Origin: a virus
Strand: one strand, 5' to 3'
DNA length: 23,002 nt
Virus record (IMG/VR): IMGVR_UViG_3300010297_000089
Location: 1-23,002 of that record
Shown here: positions 1 to 9,698 of the stretch, piece by piece
Layout of the letters: each line of letters opens with the position of its first letter
Numbering within the stretch: the first letter of the stretch is position 1
The notes under the pieces: generated by a model
Seen by the model: only the letters and a program-made list of their open reading frames with translations
The model's database searches: none
Told to the model about the DNA's origin: nothing
Program-made: the position numbers and the translations under genes

Positions 1-1
1 A

Positions 2-3000
2 CAAGAATTGGTTGACGAATCTGTATATTTTGTAAAAGTATTAAACAATACTACTGTTCAGATTCATAATACTTTTGGAGATTCGATATCTGGTGTTAAC
101 ACAGTTGGATTTACTACTATTGGAACATCTGGCATTCAAAAGTTTAAAACAAAAATATCAAATACACTATCAGAAATTAAAGTTTATGATGGTGGAGAAG
201 GATTCACAAATAGAAATTTAAGAGTTAATCCATCTGGTATATCAACTTATAAAAGTACTATTAATTTTGTAAATCATGGATTTTCAACAGGAGAAATAGT
301 AACTTATAATTATCAAACTAGTCCAATAACTGGAATATCTACAAACAATCAATACTATGTAATTAAACTTACTAATAATGCTTTTAGAATTTGTGATGCT
401 GGAATTGGTGCGACTATTAGGGAAAATTATGAAAAAAATAATTATGTAAAATTTTCTAGTACTGGATCAGGATATCAAATCTTCAATTATCCACCAATAT
501 CAGTAACTGTAAATTATAATTCAATAGGAGTTGGTACAACGGCAATTAGAGGTACAATAGTTGCAACTCCAGTAGTTAAAGGTGGAATAGTTGATACTTA
601 CGTATATGAAAAAGGATCTGATTATGGATCTAAAGTATTAAATTTCCATAAAAAACCATCAATAAAGGTTGAAGAACCCAATCATGCTCAAATAAAACCC
701 ATTATTAGTGATGGAAAAATAATCAAAACCCTGATTCTTTATTCCGGATCTAAGTATAGTTCTACCCCAGACATTGCTGTTATAGGAGATGGTACTGGGG
801 CTAAATTAAGGGGTATTATAGGATCAAACGGAAAACTTTCCTCGATAATTGTAGTTAATCAGGGATTTGGATATAGTGAAGAAAAAACATCAATTTTAGT
901 TAGATCTCTCGGACAGAATGTAATTTTTAATCCTAATGTAAGAAGTCTATCTATAAATCAAGGATATAAGTATGGTATACAAGGAGCATTTGGTAGAGAA
1001 GTTGCAAATGAGTTATTATATAAATCTGATAAAGGATTGCAATATTTTGTATATGCATATACTAAAAAGATTCAAGATTACTTTAATGATACGGGAACAA
1101 CACATTCACCAATAATTGGATGGTCTTATGATGGTATTCCAATATATGGACCATACGGATATACGGATCCTTATAATTCAAATACATCACCAAAATTAAT
1201 TTCTACTGGATATGGTACAACTACTATTGTAAATAGACCTTCTGAGTTTGAAATTGGATTTTTTAAGGAAGATTATGCATTTAATGGGGAAGGTGACTTA
1301 GATGAACATAATGGTAGATATTGTGTAACCCCAGAATTTCCAAATGGAACCTATGCTTATTTTGCAACTTCAGAATTAAATGTTCTTGGAGAATTAACTG
1401 GAAAGTTTCCGTATTTTATTGGAAATCATTTTAGATCAAAATTTATATCTGATAATATAAATTTAAATCAATCTACATTTGATTTAAATAATTCAGGTTT
1501 GTTTAGAAATACCTTACCATATAATGTTAATGATCAATATGCTGGGAATGACTTTATTGTCGAATCAAATGAACTAATTAACCAAACTGCACAAATTGAG
1601 TCTGTCAGTCGTGGTGAAGTAACATCTTTAAAGATTATAGAATCAGGAGATAATTACAAGGTATCTGACAGATTGAATTTTGATGAATCTAATTCCGATG
1701 GATTTGGAATCAATGCCCAAGTTTCGGAATTAAAAGGTAGACAAATTGTTGAAATTAATACAAATAGAATTACTTATCAGAATGTTGTTGTTACTAGAAA
1801 AAATAATAAAAAACTTGAATTTAGAATAGATCCATATCATGAATTTAATAGTGGTGATAATATTAATATTTCAGGAATAACTACAGATTTATTCACTCTA
1901 AATGGTCAATATAAAATAGGATTTACAACTTATACTTCATACACCACCAAGTACATTCCACCGGCAGGTAGTACTGGTATTGTAACATTCATGACTTTAC
2001 CTTTCATTCCCGAAAATATTTCTATAGGAAGTAGTATCAAAATTGAAAATGAAGTTGTAGAAATCCTTGATAAATTTGATATTCAAAATACATTAAAAAT
2101 TAAAAGAGTTGGATCTGGTGTATCTCATGCTGAAGGAACTTCGGTTTATTTCTTACCCAATTCGTTTGAAATTGATAAAGATACTGATCCGTTCAATTCC
2201 AAAAATACTACAAAAGTGTATTTCAATCCAAGAAATACGTTGGGGATTGGAACTACATCAGGTGGTGGAGATAATAGAAGTTATTGGATAGATGGTGTAA
2301 AATATTACACATTTACACCAACCCAATCAATATTCATACCAAAACATCCATTTAGAACTGGACAAAAACTTACTTTTAGAAAGCAGTCTGGAACTTCTGG
2401 ATTAACAATAAGAGACGAAAGTGGAAATACTTCTATATTATTATTATCATTGAGTCAGACAATGTATGCTATTAATAAGTCTAAAGACTATATTGGAATT
2501 GCTACTAGTAGAGAATCTGCAGTAACTGGTAATGGAGTATTTTTCCCTGGACCAACAGGAACAGATAATGAGTTTTATACTATCGAATCATCAGAAACGC
2601 AAATTCTTTGTGATGTAAATAAACTTGAGTCTACAATAGTAACTACATCTGAACATTTACTTCAGAAAAATGATCAAATAGATCTCATAATTAAACCAAA
2701 TTTATCTGTTGGAATTGGAACTACAACTGCAATAAAATTAAGATATAGTGATCAGTCAAAGTCTTTGTTAGTACATAAAACTTTAATCGAAAATGTTAAT
2801 ACCTCCACGAATACTATAGGTATAACATCACATTTATTTAATACTGGCGATTTAGTTTATTATGATTCTGAAGATACTGTTGCCGCTGGATTGGTCACAG
2901 GAAAATATTATGTTTGTAAGATAGATCATAACAATATTAAATTATCTACAAATTACTATGATTGCTTTTTAGATTCACCAAAAACTGTGTCTATTACTTC

Positions 3001-6000
3001 TAGTGGAGGTAATTTACAAGAACTTTGGTTTGTTAATCCAAAATTAAACTTTGTAAACAACAATAATATTATATTTGATGCTACAGATCCATCATTAGTA
3101 GGGTATAATTTTAATCTGTATTATGATAATAAATTTAACAATAAATTTATATTAGATTTTGAAGACCCGACTCCAATTTTATCGGGAGTTGGAACTTTTG
3201 GGTCGTCTGGATTTTTAACTATTAACCATTCTGGTAGAATTCCACAAAAATTATATTATAATTTAGAAAAAAATCACATACCACAAGATATTGATGAAGA
3301 TGTTATTGATTTTTGCGAGATTGAATTTTCTAATAGTGCTTATAATGGGCGATATAATGTTCATGGAATAGGTTCTACATCATTTAGTATTTCCTTAAGA
3401 AACACTCCAGAAAAATTAAATTATACTAGTTCTAATTGTGATGTTTTGGAATATGTTACAACTTCAAAGTCTGCCAAAGGTCCAATTAATAAAGTAAAAA
3501 TTATTTCTGGTGGATCTAATTATAATAAGTTACCAGTTTATAATGGTGTAATATCTCAAAATGGCGATGGTGCATATATTATACCAAAATCTTTAAGTAT
3601 TGGTAGATTAAATAGATTTAGAATTATCAATGAAGGATTTGAATATTCGTCGGATAAAACTTTAGTACCATTTGCAGAAATTCCAAAAGTAGTCTCACTT
3701 AAAAATTCTAAAAAAGTATCTTTCGTCGATGTTGTTTATGGTGGAAAATATTATCTGACACCACCAAATTTAGTTTTAGTGAATAAAACTACGGGTAAAA
3801 AGATAGATAGTGGACTATTAACTGCAAATTTAAATGGAAATTCAATTGTTAGTGTAGATATTCAAAAAACTCCTGTAGGAATCCCTCTTGAACCCCCCAT
3901 AGTAAGATCTGTAAATAATACTAATGGTATTAAAATTGACACCATTCAAACCTCAGTAACTGGTGTAGGTACAATTTTCTTAGCGACTCCTATTGTAGGA
4001 TTTGCAACATCTCCTTTTGTAACTGGTGATTTCGTTTTTGTTGAGGGTGTCACTAATCATGATCCCGGAATTGGTAATACAATTGGTCTTGGGTTTAATT
4101 CTGCAGATCATGGGTATGAATTTTTTGAGGTTACTAACTATTTTACAGGTTCTAATCCAGGAAAACTTGAATTTAAAATTCCAAAATTATATGGAAATCC
4201 TGGACTAGCAAAAACTGTCCAAGATTCTTTTGCGACGGTAGTAAATAAAACCAAAATGCCATCATTTACAGTTACTACAGAAAAGTCTATTTTCTTAGAA
4301 ACTGAACAATTATATTCCTCCAAAAATGGTCAAGAATTCGAAAAAAGAGATTTATATGTATCATATTCCGATGGAAACTCGGTAAGATTAACTGGTAGTT
4401 ATAATCTAACTATAGGTGAACTCATAAAAGGATCTTATTCATTCTTTACTGGTCAAGTAAGTGATATTGAATCATATGAAGGTGTATTCGACGTTAGTTT
4501 TTCAAAAACAGAGGATATTGGGTGGATTGATGATGCAGGAAAAATAAGTAATGATACTCAGGTAATACAAGATAATGATTATTATCAAAATCTTTCATAC
4601 ACTATTAAAAGTTCTAAGAGTTGGGAAGAGATAGTAACACCGGTTAATAACTTAGTCCATCCTACTGGACTTAAGAATTTTGCAGACATAGAAGTGCAGC
4701 AAAATGCTCAGACTGGAATTGCAACATTTGGTAATAGTCAAATTGAAATTATCAGAGACTGTATTCAAGTTTCTGATGTTACTACTGTTAATAATATAGA
4801 TTTGGTTTATGATATAGAACCTTTAATAGATTCTACAAATATTGTTAAGTTTCAAAACCTTAAACTTGCAGATTACGTTGAGTGTAGAACTAATAGAGTA
4901 TTAGCTATAGATGATATTAGTCCATTATTCTCCAGTATCGAAGACGAGAAAAAATTAGCATACACAATTGTTTCACCATTAAGTATATTAAAAAGACTTA
5001 ATAAAGCTTTAATACAAATTAAAGAGATTGGTGGTAATGACATACAAATATCGGAAATTGTTGTTATTAATGATCCTGATGAATCATTCACTTTACAAAG
5101 AGGATTTGTTTCAAACAAAAATACTTCTATAGGTGATGTAACTGGATTTATTGATGATTTTAGTACATTCTTCTTGAAATTTGATCCGGTAGATACTTTC
5201 AATACAGATTATGAATTAAAAATTTTGAAGACAGAATTCACAACTTCATTTACCGGTATTTCAACTTATAGTCTAGGGATGAATAGACTAATTTCATCTA
5301 ATGCTATAGTTAATCCAGGAATAACAACTACTATAGTATCATTTGAATCTGAAAAATTTGATTCATTCTATACCAGTGTTCATTTTTATGATATTGTGAC
5401 TAATGAAGCAAACTATGTGGAACTTTTTGTCACACATGATAACGAAAATACATATGTAAATGAATTCTATTTTGATAGTAATGATTCTAATTATGGAAAT
5501 TATATTGGATCTTTTGGTGCATCACTATCTAATGGTGTTATAAGTCTTGATTTTGAAAATTTAAATACCAGCAATAAGTACAGATTCTCTAGTAAGACAG
5601 TTGGATTTGGATCAACAGCTGTTGGAATAGAAACATATAGATTTAAATATTCTGGACAACCTGATGGATTAGAGCAAACTGCATTATATGCATCAGAATA
5701 TGTTAATTCAGCATCTAATGTTGATGTAGTTGTTGTAGATTCAAGAAGAATTACATCTTTAAAATCTACCGTAAGAGTTTCTTATGGACAAACATCTGCT
5801 CTACATCAAGTATTGCTTGTTTCAGATAAAATTGATGTATCTACTACTCAATATCCATTCGTATCTATTGGTGCAACATCTGGAATAGGCACATTTGGCG
5901 GATCTATAGATGGATTTGATTTAAAATTAACATTTTATCCAGATGTTACAGAAACAAATGGTGCTAATTTAGAAATTAGAGCATTTACTGAAGAATTCTA

Positions 6001-9000
6001 TGGTGAGTTTGATGAGATTAATATACCACCAAAACTTTTCTATGGACAAGTTACAGAGTCATTTAATATTGCAAAATATTTCGGTTCTAATTCGGAAAGA
6101 AAAGATAGATTAAACTTCACATTAAATCACAATGGAACACCAATATTCCAAAAAGAATTTGATCCATCTGATATTAATGTTTTAGATCGCAATACTCATA
6201 CATTTAATATTACAGACCATTTCTTCAGCACTGGAGAAGAACTTTATTACAGACCTAAATCTACTTATGTTGGTGTTGGAACTGTTGCAGTTGGTATAGG
6301 TACAACTGAAAATTATCTTGGGATAACTACAGATATACTTCCAGAAAAAGTGTATCCAATTAAAATAGATAATAATCAATTTAGATTATCAACAAAAAGA
6401 GAATATGCTCTTGCTGGTATATATGTGACATTTACATCATATGGTGAAGGAAACGCTCATCAACTCGAAATGGCTAAGAAAAATGAAAAAGCATTTATCA
6501 CCGTTGCAAACTTAACTCAATATCCATTGTCATGGACACCAAATTATCAAACATTGCAAAATAACGGTGGATCAATTGGAGTTGGAAATAGTATTTTTGC
6601 TTTAAGTGGAATTAGTAGTGTTGTAATTAGAGATGTAATTAAAATTGATGATGAATATATGAAGATTGTTAATGTTGGATTTGGTACAACGAGTATAGGT
6701 CCTATAACATTTAGTGGAGATGTTCCATTAATTGAAGTGACTCGTGGATTTTGTGGGACTGCATCATCAGCACACACTGATGGGTCTGAGGGTAGAATTT
6801 ATAAAGGATCTTACAATATAACTGGAAAAGAAATATTCTTTACAGATCCTCCAAGAGGAAATATCACGGATCTTGTTGGATTAAATGAAAGTAATCTTGT
6901 TAGGGAAAGAGCAAAATTCTCTGGTAGAGTATTCTTAAGAAAAGATTATACACGAAATACTGTGTATGATAATATTTCTTCAGAATTTACTGGAATTGGT
7001 CAAACATACACATTAACAACATTGGGTGTTAATACTGTAGGTCTTGGAACAACTGCAGGAAATGGACTGATATTTATTAATAGCATTTTCCAAACTCCAA
7101 CTACAGAAAATCCAACTTTAGCAAACTATCAAATTGTTGAGGATCTTAATGTTGGTATTACTAGTGTTATATTCTCCGGTATTACCAGTTCAAATGGTCA
7201 AAAAATAGTTTCTGATTATGACCAAAATCAAAATCAATTACCTAGAGGCGGTCTAATTGTTTCATTAGGATCAACTCCAGGTCTTGGATATGCCCCCCTA
7301 GTTGGAGCAAAAGTTATTACAAGAGTTGATGGGTCGGGAACAATTCAAAGTATAGTTGGTGTTAATACAATTGGGTCAGAATTAAACATCGATTCTGCAT
7401 ATTATGATCATAATGTGGGGGTTTTAGAACTCACTACTGCTGAAGATCATAGATTTGGTGAGACTGGAATTTCTGTCGCAACTAATAGTGTATTTCTGGA
7501 AGGATTGGAATTTAGTTGTTCTGTAGAACACACAGGTATAACATCAACTATTTTCCCATATCCCGGATCAAGTCCATATGGATTTATTTTCCCAGTAATT
7601 GGTATTGCGTCTGATAAAACATTTACTGTTAGAGTGGGGACTAGTACAATTCCACATACTTATGTTGGATCTGGAACTGCATACCCTTATTATTATGATT
7701 TAACCTATGGTTCTGGATATAGAGGTACAGTATCAGTTGCAGTAACAGAAACAGGGCATACTGGGGATGTGGCTACAATAACAGCAACTGTTGGTCTTGG
7801 CGGTACATTGGCGTTTAATATTGTTGATGGTGGTACTGGTTATACAAATCCTCAAGTTGTTGTACCACCACCATCTTATGAATATATGCCAATTACTGGT
7901 ATATCTAGATTAGGTGTTGGAGAAACTACCGAATGTGGAACTGGCGTATTATTAAATCTTGAAATTGGACCAAGTGGATCTACCGTTGGTATTGGTACTA
8001 CATTATTTGAAGTTTCATCATTTAAAATAACTAGATCTGGATTTAATTTCAGGGAAGGTGATGTATTTACTGTGGGTGGATTAGTTACTGATAGAAGTTT
8101 AAGTCAACCGATTGAAGAATTTAAAGTAACCGTCTTAGAAACATTTAGTGACTCTTTTGGTGCTATACAATTGGGTGAAATGAATTATATTGATTCTATA
8201 AGAAATTTACAAGATGGAAAACGAGTAAGATTCCCACTTTATTATAATTCAGAACTTTTAAGCTTTGAATCTAATCCAGAGGATCCAGATTCGTCATTAA
8301 TAGAATTTGATGCACTTTTAGTTATTTTCATAAATGGAATATTACAAGAACCTAAGAAAAATTATAATTTCAGTGGTGGTACAACATTTACATTTACTAC
8401 AGCACCTAAAAAAGAAGATAATGTTTCCATCTTCTTCTATGTTGGTACTAGAGATGACGATAGCATTAGAGTTTCGGTGTCTCAATTCATTGAACCTGGA
8501 GATATTATTCAAATAAACAGTAATAATAATTTACTGGATAGTACAGTTACCCAAAATAATAGAACTGTAGCATTAATTAGCGGATCTGATAGATTGGAAA
8601 CAAATATCTATAGAGAACAGGGAATTGATGAGATTAATCCAAAACCACTGTATTGGACTAGAAAGAAAAAAGATGTTGTTATTAATGATGAAATTATTTC
8701 AAAAGCAAGAGATTCTATAGAACCTCAAGTGTATCCAACGTCTAAAATTATTCAAAATTTCAATATAGATGATACTGATTTATTCATAGATAATGCAGAA
8801 TTCTTCGATTATGAAGAAGGTTTACCAATAGATCCATTTGATTGTTTGATCATAAACGATCAAGATGTAAGAGTTGCTGGTGCAGTTACAGCTATAGTTT
8901 CTGCTGGTGGAACAATCAGTTCTTTAGATATTGTAGATGATGGTGATGGATATAGTGGATCTTCAGTTCAGGTAAAAATTTCAGCTCCAAAAAGAATTGG

Positions 9001-9676
9001 TGTTGGGATAGGAACCACAGCAACTGCAACAATAGAAGTATTGGGTGGCAAATTAACCAACAATGTAACAATTACTAATCCCGGATTCGGTTATACCAGA
9101 ACAAATCCCCCAAATGTAATTGCACCCTTCCCCCAAGGATCTACGGAATTGATTAAAAATATATCAATTGCTCAAGGATTTGATGGAGTTATTACAGGAA
9201 TTGCTGTAACTGATGGATTAAATGGTGCATCGTTAGCATTAGAATTTAAAATTGTTAGAGATCCTGCTGTATATACTGATTTAAATATTGGATATCCAAT
9301 TTATATTAATAATACTAGAGTTGGTAGTGGAGTTACTTCTATTGAATATAATGATAATGATACTGTTGCCATAGGAACTGCATTTTTAGATAATATCTAC
9401 CACATTCACGGTATCAATAAAACTTTGGGAATAATTACTTGTAATGTTGCATCAGACACTAGTATTGTTGGTATTGCCACTACAGGAACTGTTTCTTATC
9501 CTGTTGGAACTTTCTCATGGGGAAGATTATCTGGATTCTCTAGGTCAAATCCAGTATCAATAGCTGTTACTGGTAAAACTCTTGATGTTGGACTGTCAAC
9601 TTTTGCAAGTGTTCAAAGGAGAGGAACTGGATTAAGAAATGTCGGACCTTTGAAAAAGCGGGTAATGGGATTATAA
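2..9676 (+). CDS. Giant virion structural protein (putative baseplate/tail protein), 5' end missing
   Basis: The reading frame is open at the left edge and runs 3224 codons to a TAA at 9674-9676. The TTG at nt 8 is only the first possible start inside the window; the true start lies upstream. The protein is a chain of beta-rich modules with no membrane segment that I can see. Counting residues from nt 8, a YHYH-type domain lies at about 342-471, and modules of the type H-x-F-x-T-G-[DE] ... Y-[YP]-[VI] are at about 90-131, 936-988 and 2062-2137. About a dozen G-x-G-Y-like repeats are scattered along the length. A FINGILQEP segment, frequent in marine phage tail proteins, is at about 2776-2784. 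The C-terminus (GTFSWGRLSGF, then VQRRGTGLRNVGPL) resembles the end of large structural proteins in marine T4-like phages. Directly before gp8, it holds the place of T4 gene 7 (baseplate wedge), but I cannot show homology to gp7. Baseplate or tail-fibre attachment is inferred from position. Confidence 0.8.
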   Translation, partial: QELVDESVYFVKVLNNTTVQIHNTFGDSISGVNTVGFTTIGTSGIQKFKTKISNTLSEIKVYDGGEGFTNRNLRVNPSGISTYKSTINFVNHGFSTGEIVTYNYQTSPITGISTNNQYYVIKLTNNAFRICDAGIGATIRENYEKNNYVKFSSTGSGYQIFNYPPISVTVNYNSIGVGTTAIRGTIVATPVVKGGIVDTYVYEKGSDYGSKVLNFHKKPSIKVEEPNHAQIKPIISDGKIIKTLILYSGSKYSSTPDIAVIGDGTGAKLRGIIGSNGKLSSIIVVNQGFGYSEEKTSILVRSLGQNVIFNPNVRSLSINQGYKYGIQGAFGREVANELLYKSDKGLQYFVYAYTKKIQDYFNDTGTTHSPIIGWSYDGIPIYGPYGYTDPYNSNTSPKLISTGYGTTTIVNRPSEFEIGFFKEDYAFNGEGDLDEHNGRYCVTPEFPNGTYAYFATSELNVLGELTGKFPYFIGNHFRSKFISDNINLNQSTFDLNNSGLFRNTLPYNVNDQYAGNDFIVESNELINQTAQIESVSRGEVTSLKIIESGDNYKVSDRLNFDESNSDGFGINAQVSELKGRQIVEINTNRITYQNVVVTRKNNKKLEFRIDPYHEFNSGDNINISGITTDLFTLNGQYKIGFTTYTSYTTKYIPPAGSTGIVTFMTLPFIPENISIGSSIKIENEVVEILDKFDIQNTLKIKRVGSGVSHAEGTSVYFLPNSFEIDKDTDPFNSKNTTKVYFNPRNTLGIGTTSGGGDNRSYWIDGVKYYTFTPTQSIFIPKHPFRTGQKLTFRKQSGTSGLTIRDESGNTSILLLSLSQTMYAINKSKDYIGIATSRESAVTGNGVFFPGPTGTDNEFYTIESSETQILCDVNKLESTIVTTSEHLLQKNDQIDLIIKPNLSVGIGTTTAIKLRYSDQSKSLLVHKTLIENVNTSTNTIGITSHLFNTGDLVYYDSEDTVAAGLVTGKYYVCKIDHNNIKLSTNYYDCFLDSPKTVSITSSGGNLQELWFVNPKLNFVNNNNIIFDATDPSLVGYNFNLYYDNKFNNKFILDFEDPTPILSGVGTFGSSGFLTINHSGRIPQKLYYNLEKNHIPQDIDEDVIDFCEIEFSNSAYNGRYNVHGIGSTSFSISLRNTPEKLNYTSSNCDVLEYVTTSKSAKGPINKVKIISGGSNYNKLPVYNGVISQNGDGAYIIPKSLSIGRLNRFRIINEGFEYSSDKTLVPFAEIPKVVSLKNSKKVSFVDVVYGGKYYLTPPNLVLVNKTTGKKIDSGLLTANLNGNSIVSVDIQKTPVGIPLEPPIVRSVNNTNGIKIDTIQTSVTGVGTIFLATPIVGFATSPFVTGDFVFVEGVTNHDPGIGNTIGLGFNSADHGYEFFEVTNYFTGSNPGKLEFKIPKLYGNPGLAKTVQDSFATVVNKTKMPSFTVTTEKSIFLETEQLYSSKNGQEFEKRDLYVSYSDGNSVRLTGSYNLTIGELIKGSYSFFTGQVSDIESYEGVFDVSFSKTEDIGWIDDAGKISNDTQVIQDNDYYQNLSYTIKSSKSWEEIVTPVNNLVHPTGLKNFADIEVQQNAQTGIATFGNSQIEIIRDCIQVSDVTTVNNIDLVYDIEPLIDSTNIVKFQNLKLADYVECRTNRVLAIDDISPLFSSIEDEKKLAYTIVSPLSILKRLNKALIQIKEIGGNDIQISEIVVINDPDESFTLQRGFVSNKNTSIGDVTGFIDDFSTFFLKFDPVDTFNTDYELKILKTEFTTSFTGISTYSLGMNRLISSNAIVNPGITTTIVSFESEKFDSFYTSVHFYDIVTNEANYVELFVTHDNENTYVNEFYFDSNDSNYGNYIGSFGASLSNGVISLDFENLNTSNKYRFSSKTVGFGSTAVGIETYRFKYSGQPDGLEQTALYASEYVNSASNVDVVVVDSRRITSLKSTVRVSYGQTSALHQVLLVSDKIDVSTTQYPFVSIGATSGIGTFGGSIDGFDLKLTFYPDVTETNGANLEIRAFTEEFYGEFDEINIPPKLFYGQVTESFNIAKYFGSNSERKDRLNFTLNHNGTPIFQKEFDPSDINVLDRNTHTFNITDHFFSTGEELYYRPKSTYVGVGTVAVGIGTTENYLGITTDILPEKVYPIKIDNNQFRLSTKREYALAGIYVTFTSYGEGNAHQLEMAKKNEKAFITVANLTQYPLSWTPNYQTLQNNGGSIGVGNSIFALSGISSVVIRDVIKIDDEYMKIVNVGFGTTSIGPITFSGDVPLIEVTRGFCGTASSAHTDGSEGRIYKGSYNITGKEIFFTDPPRGNITDLVGLNESNLVRERAKFSGRVFLRKDYTRNTVYDNISSEFTGIGQTYTLTTLGVNTVGLGTTAGNGLIFINSIFQTPTTENPTLANYQIVEDLNVGITSVIFSGITSSNGQKIVSDYDQNQNQLPRGGLIVSLGSTPGLGYAPLVGAKVITRVDGSGTIQSIVGVNTIGSELNIDSAYYDHNVGVLELTTAEDHRFGETGISVATNSVFLEGLEFSCSVEHTGITSTIFPYPGSSPYGFIFPVIGIASDKTFTVRVGTSTIPHTYVGSGTAYPYYYDLTYGSGYRGTVSVAVTETGHTGDVATITATVGLGGTLAFNIVDGGTGYTNPQVVVPPPSYEYMPITGISRLGVGETTECGTGVLLNLEIGPSGSTVGIGTTLFEVSSFKITRSGFNFREGDVFTVGGLVTDRSLSQPIEEFKVTVLETFSDSFGAIQLGEMNYIDSIRNLQDGKRVRFPLYYNSELLSFESNPEDPDSSLIEFDALLVIFINGILQEPKKNYNFSGGTTFTFTTAPKKEDNVSIFFYVGTRDDDSIRVSVSQFIEPGDIIQINSNNNLLDSTVTQNNRTVALISGSDRLETNIYREQGIDEINPKPLYWTRKKKDVVINDEIISKARDSIEPQVYPTSKIIQNFNIDDTDLFIDNAEFFDYEEGLPIDPFDCLIINDQDVRVAGAVTAIVSAGGTISSLDIVDDGDGYSGSSVQVKISAPKRIGVGIGTTATATIEVLGGKLTNNVTITNPGFGYTRTNPPNVIAPFPQGSTELIKNISIAQGFDGVITGIAVTDGLNGASLALEFKIVRDPAVYTDLNIGYPIYINNTRVGSGVTSIEYNDNDTVAIGTAFLDNIYHIHGINKTLGIITCNVASDTSIVGIATTGTVSYPVGTFSWGRLSGFSRSNPVSIAVTGKTLDVGLSTFASVQRRGTGLRNVGPLKKRVMGL
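1030..1420 (+). other. YHYH-type domain inside the giant protein
   Basis: The segment carries YDGIPIYGPYGY (around nt 1127-1162), then DEHNGRYCVTPEFPNGTYAYF-like sequence (about nt 1300-1362) and GKFPYFIG (about nt 1399-1422). This order of motifs is the hallmark of the YHYH domain family known from bacterial secreted proteins and some marine phage structural proteins. The biochemical role of the domain is not established; a surface-binding role on the virion is an inference. Confidence 0.75.
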
Positions 9677-9679
9677 ATA
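9672..9679 (+). promoter_or_regulatory. T4-type late promoter motif upstream of gp8
   Basis: TATAAATA is an exact match to the T4 late promoter -10 element recognised by the gp55 sigma factor with the gp33/gp45 apparatus. It overlaps the stop codon of the giant gene and ends 19 bases before the gp8 ATG, in one of the few intergenic gaps of the window (22 bases). T4 late promoters need no -35 box, so only this octamer can be judged. In AT-rich DNA chance matches occur; the position immediately before a start codon is the supporting argument. Confidence 0.55.
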
Positions 9680-9698
9680 TAGAAAAAAAGTATTATAA

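Noticed and set aside
8-10. TTG at nt 8 as the true start of the giant gene
   Set aside because: The frame is open to the window edge, no ribosome site can be seen, and the first residues look like the middle of a repeat protein. The gene is treated as truncated by the window.
4873-5202. Open frame of 109 codons on the minus strand
   Set aside because: It lies fully inside the giant gene, has no ribosome site or recognisable protein features, and is explained by the codon use of the sense strand. The same holds for other minus-strand frames, such as 20464-20730.
2-9676. Naming the giant gene gp7 or gp10
   Set aside because: The position fits gp7, but I see no sequence match to any T4 wedge protein, so only a descriptive name is given.
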